Below are positions 1 through 5,547 of a stretch of 6,202 nucleotides of DNA, in pieces. Each line of letters starts with the position of its first letter. Position 1 is the first letter of the stretch. The notes under the pieces are model-generated. The model was given only the letters and a program-made list of their open reading frames with translations, was not told where the DNA came from and did not search any database. The DNA comes from a bacterium (lineage in GTDB: Bacteria; Vulcanimicrobiota; Xenobia; RGZZ01), in contig JAJXVI010000160.1 in the NCBI GenBank assembly GCA_021782195.1, forward strand, positions 1-6,202, in the 5' to 3' direction. The position numbers were made by a program, and so were the translations under genes.

Positions 1-754
1 ACCTGCGGGTCTCGGCGATGTTGGGGACGGCTCCGCTGCGGGGGACATTCATCGGGCCCGCGTTGTAGCCAGAGAGCGCGGCCTGCAGATTGCCGTGGAA
101 GTGTACGAGCATCAGGTGCAGGTAGCGCGTTCCAGCGGCGATGTTCTGTTGGGGGTCGAACAGGTTGCGCGCACCCATGAGACTTCCAGTGCCTGGCATC
201 AATTGCATGAGTCCGCAGGCGCCGCAGTGGGATACTGCACGGTCGTGAAAGTGCGACTCTGTGAAAATGACGGCTTTCACGAGATAGGGATCTACGTGAT
301 AGAGCTTTGCGTATCGCGTGACAATCGGGGCGATATCGAAGCGTACCTGTTGTGTGACTTCCACGATGCGATAGGTCAGGGCGCCACTGCGTGAGGCCAG
401 TTCCCCTCGGTGGTAGGCGGGGGGAACGCGAAGGCGGACCGGTACGCGCTCGACGATGCCAATGTAGATGGGAGGCATGCCGGACCCGCTGTGTGCGGAC
501 GAGGGGACGGCTGCAGACGGGGGCATGTCGGCTTCCGCCGTGGAGTGCGCGTCAGGGGCTGTGGGCCGGGACTGCAGGTTCGAGGCCGGCGGCGGAGCAG
601 GTGAGGTTTGAAGCTGCCTGTTCGAGGGAACAACATTGTCGATCCTTCGAACGGGTGCCGCGTTGGCGAGTTGCAGGCAACAGAGGATTGCTGCCACGAT
701 AAGCGCCATCAGTGACGCGCCCGCCTTGCGCCACCGCAGTAGAAGTTCTTGCAA
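1..754 (-). CDS. Secreted SLT-type lytic transglycosylase, 3' end cut by window edge
   Basis: Family knowledge: SLT (goose-lysozyme-like) lytic transglycosylases cleave the MurNAc-GlcNAc bond of peptidoglycan without hydrolysis, leaving 1,6-anhydroMurNAc, outside the cytoplasm. Seen here: 251 residues, then the edge. Residues 1-32 form a signal peptide: basic RWRK at 7-10, hydrophobic core about 15-29, likely cleavage after ANA (30-32). A Pro/Ser/Ala-rich linker covers about 43-95. The SLT domain runs from about 140, with catalytic Glu166 in TES, GLMQLMPGTG at 181-190, a NIAAGTRYL segment at 204-212 and GYNAGP at 229-234. The frame is open from 802. I chose TTG at 754 over the in-frame ATG at 709 because AGGTGGGAG lies 6 nt upstream and only this start supplies the basic n-region. 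Odd: Cys177 and Cys180 plus several His surround the active site. No lipobox is seen, so the enzyme is probably soluble. Class is very likely; exact subfamily unknown. Confidence 0.93.
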   Translation of the reverse strand, partial: MQELLLRWRKAGASLMALIVAAILCCLQLANAAPVRRIDNVVPSNRQLQTSPAPPPASNLQSRPTAPDAHSTAEADMPPSAAVPSSAHSGSGMPPIYIGIVERVPVRLRVPPAYHRGELASRSGALTYRIVEVTQQVRFDIAPIVTRYAKLYHVDPYLVKAVIFTESHFHDRAVSHCGACGLMQLMPGTGSLMGARNLFDPQQNIAAGTRYLHLMLVHFHGNLQAALSGYNAGPMNVPRSGAVPNIAETRR

Positions 755-760
755 TTCAGT

Positions 761-769
761 CTCCCACCT
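761..769 (-). promoter_or_regulatory. Ribosome binding site deciding the TTG start of the transglycosylase
   Basis: AGGTGGGAG on the minus strand, followed by six bases (ACTGAA) and then TTG at 754-752. No comparable purine run stands at a proper distance before the alternative in-frame ATG at 709, where the preceding bases are GCGTCACTG. Confidence 0.75.
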
Positions 770-785
770 ATCTGTGCTGTGCCTC

Positions 786-994
786 GCCTGAGCGAAGCAT
801 GGTCAGGGCACGTAAGCGCCGGCAGGTCCTCGTGGGCGCGAGGGAGTGGCCGGCAGCTGGTGTGCGTGCTTCCTGCGACACGCAAGTTGCGTCGCCACAG
901 GAAGGTGGGGCGTCCGCACTGCGAGTGCGGACTGACTGCCGGCACGAATCGCTGAGGAACGGCGACATGGAAGTCGTGACGGGTAGGTCACGAC
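786..994 (-). promoter_or_regulatory. Structured 5' leader of the transglycosylase gene, candidate cis-acting RNA
   Basis: These pairings can be read directly. Hairpin A: 973-980 with 987-994, 8 bp perfect, 6-nt loop. Hairpin B: 912-920 with 924-932, 9 bp perfect, 3-nt loop. Hairpin C: 869-875 with 898-904, continued by 876-878/892-894 and 881-884/888-891. An outer stem, 846-856 with 936-945 (one bulged G), encloses B and C and makes a three-way junction. GCCGGCAG occurs on the plus strand at both 818-825 and 849-856, and each copy is a perfect complement of 936-943, so two exclusive folds are possible. A smaller stem joins 787-791 and 803-807. The element lies between the minus-strand promoter and the TTG start, which suggests a regulatory leader. 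I cannot match it to a riboswitch, 6S, SRP or RNase P RNA. Pairing alone does not prove the strand; a free-standing small RNA is the alternative. Confidence 0.45.
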
Positions 995-1047
995 GTTTCG
1001 TGCACTTTGAAGATCCCAGAAGAACGGTAAATTTTCTTGATTGCCCA

Positions 1048-1077
1048 ATGATAGTTCATATTTCGGCACAATGTCAA
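1048..1077 (-). promoter_or_regulatory. Sigma70-type promoter for the transglycosylase transcript
   Basis: On the minus strand, a perfect -35 TTGACA (1077-1072) and a -10 TATCAT (1053-1048) are 18 bases apart, in a locally AT-richer patch. The predicted start is near 1041, giving a leader of about 285 nt before TTG at 754. The lepA promoter in this window has the same -35 and the same 18-base spacer. No gene lies between this promoter and the transglycosylase. Confidence 0.65.
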
Positions 1078-1356
1078 GACTTGCACCCGCAACCATGGGT
1101 GTTCTCGCTCATTCGCGTCATATCTCGTTGTGCTGTGGTTTTCTACAGTTGTTGGGTGTGGCGTACGGCCCTCAGAGTCTCAGCCCGCTGTTGTCGTGTT
1201 CGCTTTCTGCGTGAATGGAGGAGGAGTAGAAGGCCTGGGTTGCACGGTGGCGAAGTGAATGCGCTGAGCATTGTTCCGTAGCTTCCGGTGCAACGTGGGA
1301 AGGTGAGAATCTGAGATTGCGGCTGTGAAGAAACGACTCGAAAGTATGGAGGAGTC
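1078..1356. other. Gene-free stretch upstream of the TPM gene
   Basis: I see no gene-like reading frame here. Frames that cross it lack a ribosome binding site and encode Arg/Ser/Cys-rich strings without recognisable motifs. No convincing plus-strand promoter was found. TTGATT (1037-1042) with TATTTC (1059-1064) is a weak candidate that overlaps the minus-strand promoter and would give a leader of nearly 300 nt. GGAGGAG at 1348-1354 is the ribosome binding site of the next gene, unusually close (2 bases) to its ATG. Confidence 0.5.
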
Positions 1357-2460
1357 ATGAAGAGAGCAATTACGTGGATCCTGGTGGTGCTGTTGCTGGC
1401 ACTCTTATCCCCAGTGGCCGCGCAGGCGCGTGTGGTGGATCAGGCCGGGTTGTTCAGCGCCAATACGATCGACCGGATCGACCGAGAGATCTCGACTTTG
1501 AAGCGTGAGTATCACCGTGACGTTCTCATCGTCACGGTTCCATCTCTCGATGGTCACTCCATTGCGGAGGTAGCGCAGCGTTTTATCAGCGTTCCGATTC
1601 AGGAGATCGGTGGCGTCTACATCTTCATTCCGCGGCGCGAGAAGAAGGTTGATCTGGCTGTTGGCGCAAACACGGTGAGCGCAATTCCAGAGTCTCGCAA
1701 GATGGACATCAGGAACGCGATTATTTCTCAGTTCAAGAACGGGCGCTTCAACGAGGGCATTCTGGTTGGAGTGAGCATGATTGGCGATTCCTTCAGCGCC
1801 CTGCCGAGAGTCGGCGCCGGGGTCCCACCACCCGGTGCCCACGTTCGTACAATCACGACGACCACGACCACGAGCACCCGGCGGATTTATCGGAGTCACG
1901 GGGGGCTGGTGGGGGGGCTCGTCTGGTTTTTCGTGCTCATTGTCGGAATCGTCTTTGTGATCGCCATCGTGCGCTCAGTTCTGGGTGGTGTCGGGGGGGG
2001 CGGTTCGGGCTATGTTGGTCCGGGCTACGGTGGCGGCGGTCCGGGCTACGGTGGCGGCGGTCCGGGCTACGGTGGTGGTCCCGGCTACGGTGGCGGTGGC
2101 GGGGGCGGATTTATGTCCAGTTTCCTCGGAGGTGTTGGCGGTGCTGTGGCGGGCAACTGGCTGTTTGACCGGATGGGTGGCGGGGGCGGAATGGGTCAGG
2201 GAATCGATACCGTGACGAACACCACCACAACGACAACGATTGTGGAAGACAATACCTACGCTGCCGGTGACAGCAATTCCGACTGGACCCAGCCAGCCTC
2301 GACTGCGGGCACGGGATGGAGCAACGATGGCGGTGGCTCGTGGGATGACTCATCGAACAGCGGCTGGGACAGTGGCGGTAGCTCGAGCGGAAGCTGGGAC
2401 GGTGGGGCTGACTTTGGTTCCAGCGTCGACTCGGGAGACAGCGGCGGCGACTGGTCGTAG
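1357..2460 (+). CDS. TPM-domain membrane protein with Gly/Ser/Trp-rich tail
   Basis: 367 residues. Residues 1-24 are a signal peptide (KR, hydrophobic 5-20, AQA before the cut). Residues 26-148 match the TPM domain (named after TLP18.3, Psb32 and MOLO-1): VVDQAGLFS at 26-34, a DVLIVTVPS strand at 55-63, and VDLAVG at 98-103. One strong membrane segment spans about 184-209. Between them lies a linker with Pro and six consecutive Thr (167-172). After the span come four PGYGGG(G) units (222-248), a Gly-flanked hydrophobic stretch (252-270), a second six-Thr run (289-294), and an acidic Ser/Gly tail with Trp at 310, 321, 329, 337, 347 and 366. Predicted topology: TPM domain outside, tail in the cytoplasm. 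Family knowledge: plant TLP18.3 is linked to photosystem II repair and has phosphatase activity; bacterial roles are mostly unknown. Start: ATG after GGAGGAG. It stands alone, convergent with lepA. Domain call is firm; function is not. Confidence 0.9.
   Translation: MKRAITWILVVLLLALLSPVAAQARVVDQAGLFSANTIDRIDREISTLKREYHRDVLIVTVPSLDGHSIAEVAQRFISVPIQEIGGVYIFIPRREKKVDLAVGANTVSAIPESRKMDIRNAIISQFKNGRFNEGILVGVSMIGDSFSALPRVGAGVPPPGAHVRTITTTTTTSTRRIYRSHGGLVGGLVWFFVLIVGIVFVIAIVRSVLGGVGGGGSGYVGPGYGGGGPGYGGGGPGYGGGPGYGGGGGGGFMSSFLGGVGGAVAGNWLFDRMGGGGGMGQGIDTVTNTTTTTTIVEDNTYAAGDSNSDWTQPASTAGTGWSNDGGGSWDDSSNSGWDSGGSSSGSWDGGADFGSSVDSGDSGGDWS
2020..2100 (+). repeat. In-frame tandem repeat coding PGYGGG(G)
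   Basis: Four units: 2020-2040 and 2041-2061 are identical 21-mers, 2062-2079 is an 18-base variant lacking one Gly codon, and 2080-2100 is a diverged 21-mer. Each codes Pro-Gly-Tyr followed by three or four Gly. All units are multiples of three, so unit gain or loss would keep the frame of the TPM gene. A run of eight G at 1993-2000 just upstream is a further slippage-prone site, but one that would shift the frame. Confidence 0.9.
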
Positions 2461-2482
2461 GCGCGTCGCAGTGGGGAGGTGC

Positions 2483-2512
2483 GCAGCCCTGGGGTAAGAA
2501 GCCCCGGGCTGC
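2483..2512 (+). terminator. GC hairpin after the TPM gene, possible terminator
   Basis: GCAGCCC (2483-2489) pairs with GGGCTGC (2506-2512) and GGGG (2491-2494) with CCCC (2502-2505), with one bulged T and a 7-base loop. It starts 22 bases after the stop codon, where a terminator is expected. No T-run follows, so intrinsic termination is uncertain; it may instead be a 3' end stabiliser. Confidence 0.45.
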
Positions 2513-2656
2513 CCGCGTCGCTGCTCTGTCCCAGCCTCGCCGCGGGTCACGCGACCTCGAAACACCGGAAGCGGGCTCGCGCACTGGCATGTCTCGTGTC
2601 AACACAGCATCGAGGTGCGTCGCACAAGCCGGTCTGGCGAGACAGCCACGGGCCAG

Positions 2657-2698
2657 GTGGGTGGGGCCAGGCACGTGGAGCGGCTGGCCCCACCCCAC
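2657..2698 (-). terminator. Strong hairpin after lepA, possible terminator
   Basis: GTGGGGCCAG (2661-2670) is a perfect complement of CTGGCCCCAC (2684-2693). The stem extends outward through 2659-2660/2694-2695 and, with one bulged C, 2657-2658/2697-2698, for about 14 bp around a 13-base loop. It begins 8 bases beyond the lepA stop. No U-run follows on either strand. It lies between two convergent genes and could block transcription from both sides. Confidence 0.5.
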
Positions 2699-2706
2699 GT
2701 GTGAGG

Positions 2707-4524
2707 TTACTCGCTGGTCTTCAATACGGCAAGGAAAGCCTCTTGAGGAATTTCCACATTGCCGATCTGTTTCATGCGCTTCTTGCCTTCTTTCTGTTTC
2801 TCAAGCAGCTTTCGCTTGCGTGTGATGTCTCCGCCATAGCACTTGGCAAGTACATTTTTTCGCATGGCCTTCACGGTCTCGCGTGAGATGACCCGTCCCC
2901 CCAGGCACGCCTGGATGGGGACCTCGAACATCTGCCGCGGAATGACCTCTTTGAGCCGCTCCACGAGGCGTCTCCCCTGATCTTGAGCTTTGTCGCGGTG
3001 TACGATGCACGACAGCGCGTCGACCTTCTGGTTGTTGACGAGAACATCCATCTTGACAAGTTCGGCCTCTCCGAACCCCTGCAACTCATAGTCAAGCGAG
3101 GCGTATCCTCGTGTGCGAGACTTGAGCTGATCGAAGAAGTCAGTGATGATTTCGGCCAGGGGGAGCTTGTAGCTGAGCAGGCAACGCTTCTCGATAGGAA
3201 ACTCCATGTTGAGGAACTCGCCGCGCCGTGCCTGGCAGAGGTCCATTACGTTGCCAACGTAGTCTTCCGGGCACATGATGGTGGCGCGTGCGACTGGTTC
3301 TTCAATAGACTTGATTTCCATGGCGTTCGGCATCTGGGAGGGGTTTTCAATGTGCAGACGCTCACCCGTGGTCTTCTCGACCCAGTACACGACACTCGGG
3401 GCTGTTGCGATAAGATTCAGTCCGTACTCGCGCTCAAGACGCTCCTGCACGATCTCCATGTGGAGCAGCCCGAGGAATCCACATCGGAATCCGAAACCCA
3501 GCGCGAGTGAGGTCTCAGGTTCCCAGGTCAGTGCAGCATCGTTGAGCTTGAGTTTTTCAAGTGCATCGCGAAGGTCGTTGTACTCCATGTTGTCTACCGG
3601 GTATAGCCCGCAGTAGACCATCGGCAAGACGTCTCGATATCCAGGAAGGGCCGTACTGGCTCCTCTCACTGCATTCGTGATGGTGTCACCGACCCGGGTG
3701 TCGCCAATGTTCTTGACATTGGCAATGAGGTAGCCGACGTCGCCCGCAGAGAGACGGGATACGGGCGTCATTGCGGGCTTGAAGATGCCAACCTCGTCGA
3801 TTTCAAACTCCTTGGCGGTCGACAGAAAGCGGATTCGCTCTCCACGGGCCATCGAGCCATCAACCACCCGAACAAAACAGACGACGCCCCGATATACGTC
3901 GTATTGTGAGTCAAAGATGAGTGCTCTGAGCGAGGAGTCCAGGTTTCCAGTCGGGGGAGGTACGCGGGATACGATGGCTTCGAGGGTCTCTCGGATGCCA
4001 GTTCCCTCTCTCGCGCTGGTCAGCAGAGCATCATCGGCGGGTAAGGCCAGTATCTCCTCAAGTTCAGAGCGGACGCGATCGGGTTCCGCGGCCGGCAGGT
4101 CAATCTTGTTGATGACCGGAATGACTTCAAGGTTGTTGTTGGTAGCGAGGTAGAAGTTTGCAACCGTTTGCGCTTCTACGCCTTGCGAGGCGTCGACCAG
4201 GAGCAAGGCACCCTCGCACGCGGCGAGACTCCGCGACACCTCGTACGTGAAATCTACGTGTCCGGGGGTGTCGATGAGGTTGAGGGTGTAACAGACATTG
4301 TTCGACGCCCGGTACTCGAGCGTGACCGGATGCGATTTGATGGTGATGCCTCGTTCGCGCTCGAGGTCCATGTTGTCGAGAACCTGGGCCTGCATCTTGT
4401 CCGGAGAGAGCGTGCCGGTGATCTCAAGAAGGCGGTCGGCCAGTGTCGACTTGCCATGGTCAATATGGGCGATGATGCAGAAATTGCGAATGGACTGTTG
4501 TCGCGTGTCGCCGGTCGGCTTCAA
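2707..4524 (-). CDS. lepA: Elongation factor 4 (LepA), translational GTPase
   Basis: LepA binds the ribosome using GTP; proposed roles are back-translocation of stalled ribosomes and help in initiation or 30S assembly. The 605 residues are close to the usual length (E. coli, about 599). Seen: G1 AHIDHGKST at 19-27, RERGIT of switch I at 56-61, G3 DTPGHVDF at 85-92, G4 NKID at 139-142, then the beta-barrel and EF-G-like domains with [17 protein letters not shown], and the LepA-specific C-terminal domain with [10 protein letters not shown] from 561 and [20 protein letters not shown] near the end. No key residue is missing. Start: the family begins just before IRNF. TTG at 4524 has GGAG 8 nt upstream and gives a short [11 protein letters not shown] lead. 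The far upstream in-frame ATG at 4707 is rejected because it precedes the promoter and adds 61 unrelated residues. lepB, often next to lepA, is not here: the gene downstream is convergent. Confidence 0.98.
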   Translation of the reverse strand: MKPTGDTRQQSIRNFCIIAHIDHGKSTLADRLLEITGTLSPDKMQAQVLDNMDLERERGITIKSHPVTLEYRASNNVCYTLNLIDTPGHVDFTYEVSRSLAACEGALLLVDASQGVEAQTVANFYLATNNNLEVIPVINKIDLPAAEPDRVRSELEEILALPADDALLTSAREGTGIRETLEAIVSRVPPPTGNLDSSLRALIFDSQYDVYRGVVCFVRVVDGSMARGERIRFLSTAKEFEIDEVGIFKPAMTPVSRLSAGDVGYLIANVKNIGDTRVGDTITNAVRGASTALPGYRDVLPMVYCGLYPVDNMEYNDLRDALEKLKLNDAALTWEPETSLALGFGFRCGFLGLLHMEIVQERLEREYGLNLIATAPSVVYWVEKTTGERLHIENPSQMPNAMEIKSIEEPVARATIMCPEDYVGNVMDLCQARRGEFLNMEFPIEKRCLLSYKLPLAEIITDFFDQLKSRTRGYASLDYELQGFGEAELVKMDVLVNNQKVDALSCIVHRDKAQDQGRRLVERLKEVIPRQMFEVPIQACLGGRVISRETVKAMRKNVLAKCYGGDITRKRKLLEKQKEGKKRMKQIGNVEIPQEAFLAVLKTSE

Positions 4525-4532
4525 GAACGGTG

Positions 4533-4536
4533 CTCC
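4533..4536 (-). promoter_or_regulatory. Ribosome binding site deciding the TTG start of lepA
   Basis: GGAG on the minus strand, 8 bases before TTG at 4524-4522. No ATG or GTG in frame lies between the promoter and the conserved IRNF segment, which leaves this TTG as the best start. Confidence 0.7.
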
Positions 4537-4616
4537 AAGGAGGCCCTCAGAGGGGCAGATGGGGTGGCGCCTGGGGTTGAGGCGCTGTGACCCTGTGGCG
4601 TGTAAACGCCCAAGGT

Positions 4617-4646
4617 ATTCTAGGGGGAGCCGAGGCAGGGTGTCAA
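4617..4646 (-). promoter_or_regulatory. Sigma70-type promoter of lepA
   Basis: A perfect TTGACA (4646-4641) and TAGAAT (4622-4617, one mismatch to TATAAT) are 18 bases apart. The predicted start is near 4610, for a leader of about 86 nt. That leader could form two small hairpins: 4597-4600/4607-4610 at its very 5' end and 4567-4572/4580-4585. The promoter lies inside the longest open frame of lepA and so argues against any start upstream of 4610. Confidence 0.8.
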
Positions 4647-4722
4647 GGTTGCAGACAGTCAGCTTTGTCGCAACAGCAGGGACAGGCCGGTCTCGGCGCA
4701 CGCCCATTCGGCCAGTTTTCAG

Positions 4723-4745
4723 ACTTCACACATTGCTTGTGAAGT
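4723..4745. repeat. Perfect 8-7-8 inverted repeat, operator-like
   Basis: ACTTCACA, seven bases (CATTGCT), then TGTGAAGT: a perfect dyad of 8-base arms with 15-base centre-to-centre spacing, AT-richer than its surroundings. It lies 77 bases upstream of the lepA -35 box and about 160 bases before the plus-strand ATG. Size and symmetry suit a dimeric helix-turn-helix regulator; a transcript hairpin is the alternative. The TCACA/TGTGA half-sites are in the opposite order to a CRP site, so I do not assign a regulator. Confidence 0.5.
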
Positions 4746-4892
4746 GTTCCTGGCTGCTTCTGCTTGTCGTCTCGTCAAGGGAAGTGAAATGCCAGGTGGC
4801 GAAGGCATAAGGCTACGCCTGCTGCAGGGCGGACTCGGGACAAGGCTTGCTCGAACTTGCCGCATTCCTGCACAGCAGCGTGCAGTGCCTTT

Positions 4893-4900
4893 GGTGGAGG
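4893..4900 (+). promoter_or_regulatory. Ribosome binding site deciding the start at 4907
   Basis: GGTGGAGG, with GGAGG ending 6 bases before ATG at 4907-4909. The alternative in-frame ATG at 4847 has no such site and would add 20 residues that do not resemble the family. Confidence 0.8.
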
Positions 4901-4906
4901 ATTCAG

Positions 4907-5533
4907 ATGGACCAGGGATCAGTGTCGGGCGATTTTCGAGCGACTCGCGTGATTCGAAGCTCGCGTCGTCGAAAGACCGTGGCGGCCCGCGTGCAGGACG
5001 GCGTGCTGATGATCTACCTGCCGGCCCGCATTTCTGCGGAGGAGGAGAAGGTCTGGGTCGAGCGCATGACGTCGCGCATGTCGCAGCGTGTAATCCGTTC
5101 CTCGCTCAATGACGACCGCGAACTGCAACGCCGGGCGACGTTACTCAATCAGAAGTATTTTGAGGGGCGGCTTCACTACGCGTCGATCGTTTTTGTCACA
5201 AACCAGAGTTCCAAGTATGGATCCTGCAGTCCCGGAAGCGGGCGAATTCGAATCTCCCATCGCATGGCGGCGATGCCTGCGTGGGTCCTTGATTACGTGA
5301 TTGTTCACGAACTGGCCCACCTCGAGATTGCTGACCACAGTTCTCGATTCTGGAGGCTGGCTCACCGTTACCCGCACGCGGAACGTGCCATCGGATATCT
5401 GATGGGACTGGGAATGGTTTCGGCCGAGCAGCGAGAGGTCGAGCCTTCCGACCTCGTGGCGCCTTTCCGTGACGACGCGAGTGTACCCGAGCCGCTCCCA
5501 CCTCGCCCGACCCGAGGCCGGCGCCGCGCCTGA
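4907..5533 (+). CDS. YgjP-like zinc metallopeptidase (DUF45/M48-like)
   Basis: 208 residues, no signal peptide or membrane span, so cytoplasmic. The zinc site is HELAH at 134-138 plus His144 (HExxH-x5-H), with Glu135 as the expected general base. Around it are the family's other marks: KYGSCSPGSGRIRISHR at 103-119, MPAWVLDYVIVHELAHL at 123-139 and HSSRFWRL at 144-151. The N-terminal part (11-40) is a basic strand-rich segment with RSSRRRKTVAARV, followed by a helical region at 44-90. From about 178 a Pro/Arg/acidic tail looks disordered. The overall form recalls actinobacterial members. Substrates of this family are largely unknown; processing of cytoplasmic proteins is inference. The gene stands alone on the plus strand and ends 14 bases from the stop of the opposite gene. 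A 5-bp stem (5527-5531/5537-5541) overlaps its stop codon and is too weak to call a terminator. Confidence 0.93.
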   Translation: MDQGSVSGDFRATRVIRSSRRRKTVAARVQDGVLMIYLPARISAEEEKVWVERMTSRMSQRVIRSSLNDDRELQRRATLLNQKYFEGRLHYASIVFVTNQSSKYGSCSPGSGRIRISHRMAAMPAWVLDYVIVHELAHLEIADHSSRFWRLAHRYPHAERAIGYLMGLGMVSAEQREVEPSDLVAPFRDDASVPEPLPPRPTRGRRRA

Positions 5534-5547
5534 AAGAGGCGGGTCGA

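Larger units (their letters stand above)
4525..4906. other. Divergent spacer between lepA and the metallopeptidase gene
   Basis: 382 bases without a gene-like frame. It contains the lepA ribosome binding site, leader and promoter (4533-4646), the inverted repeat at 4723-4745 and the ribosome binding site of the plus-strand gene (4893-4900). I found no convincing sigma70-type promoter for the plus-strand gene; it may use a weak, activated or different-sigma promoter. Confidence 0.6.

Noticed and set aside
846..945. Known RNA class (SRP RNA, 6S, cobalamin riboswitch, tRNA)
   Set aside because: GGAAGCA and GCCACT-like fragments occur on the minus strand, but the full conserved boxes and overall folds of these RNAs are absent.
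1037..1064. Plus-strand promoter TTGATT-N16-TATTTC for the TPM gene
   Set aside because: Both boxes are poor matches, and it overlaps a much better minus-strand promoter.
803..1096. Minus-strand frame upstream of the transglycosylase
   Set aside because: Its ATG precedes the minus-strand promoter, and the DNA is better explained by the structured leader.
712..1281. Plus-strand frame of 189 codons over the gene-free stretch
   Set aside because: Overlaps the transglycosylase start, its leader and its promoter; residue content is random-looking and no ribosome binding site is seen.
1405..1899. Long minus-strand frame antisense to the TPM gene
   Set aside because: It is a shadow of a clear coding frame, with no motif and no ribosome binding site.
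2111..2698. Minus-strand frame of 195 codons across the end of the TPM gene
   Set aside because: Its Arg/Ser/His/Cys-rich content mirrors the Gly/Trp codons on the other strand, and it runs through the hairpin region.
2672..2701. Pair of CACGTG palindromes as a regulatory site
   Set aside because: They fall in the loop and outer arm of the lepA hairpin and are common by chance in this composition.
4525..4707. N-terminal extension of LepA from ATG at 4707
   Set aside because: It begins upstream of the promoter at 4617-4646 and its residues do not resemble any LepA N-terminus.
4723..4745. CRP/FNR-type site
   Set aside because: The half-sites are in reverse order (TCACA then TGTGA) and the spacer is 7, so it is not the CRP pattern.
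4847..4906. Metallopeptidase start at ATG 4847
   Set aside because: No ribosome binding site; ATG 4907 has GGTGGAGG six bases upstream and a family-like N-terminus.
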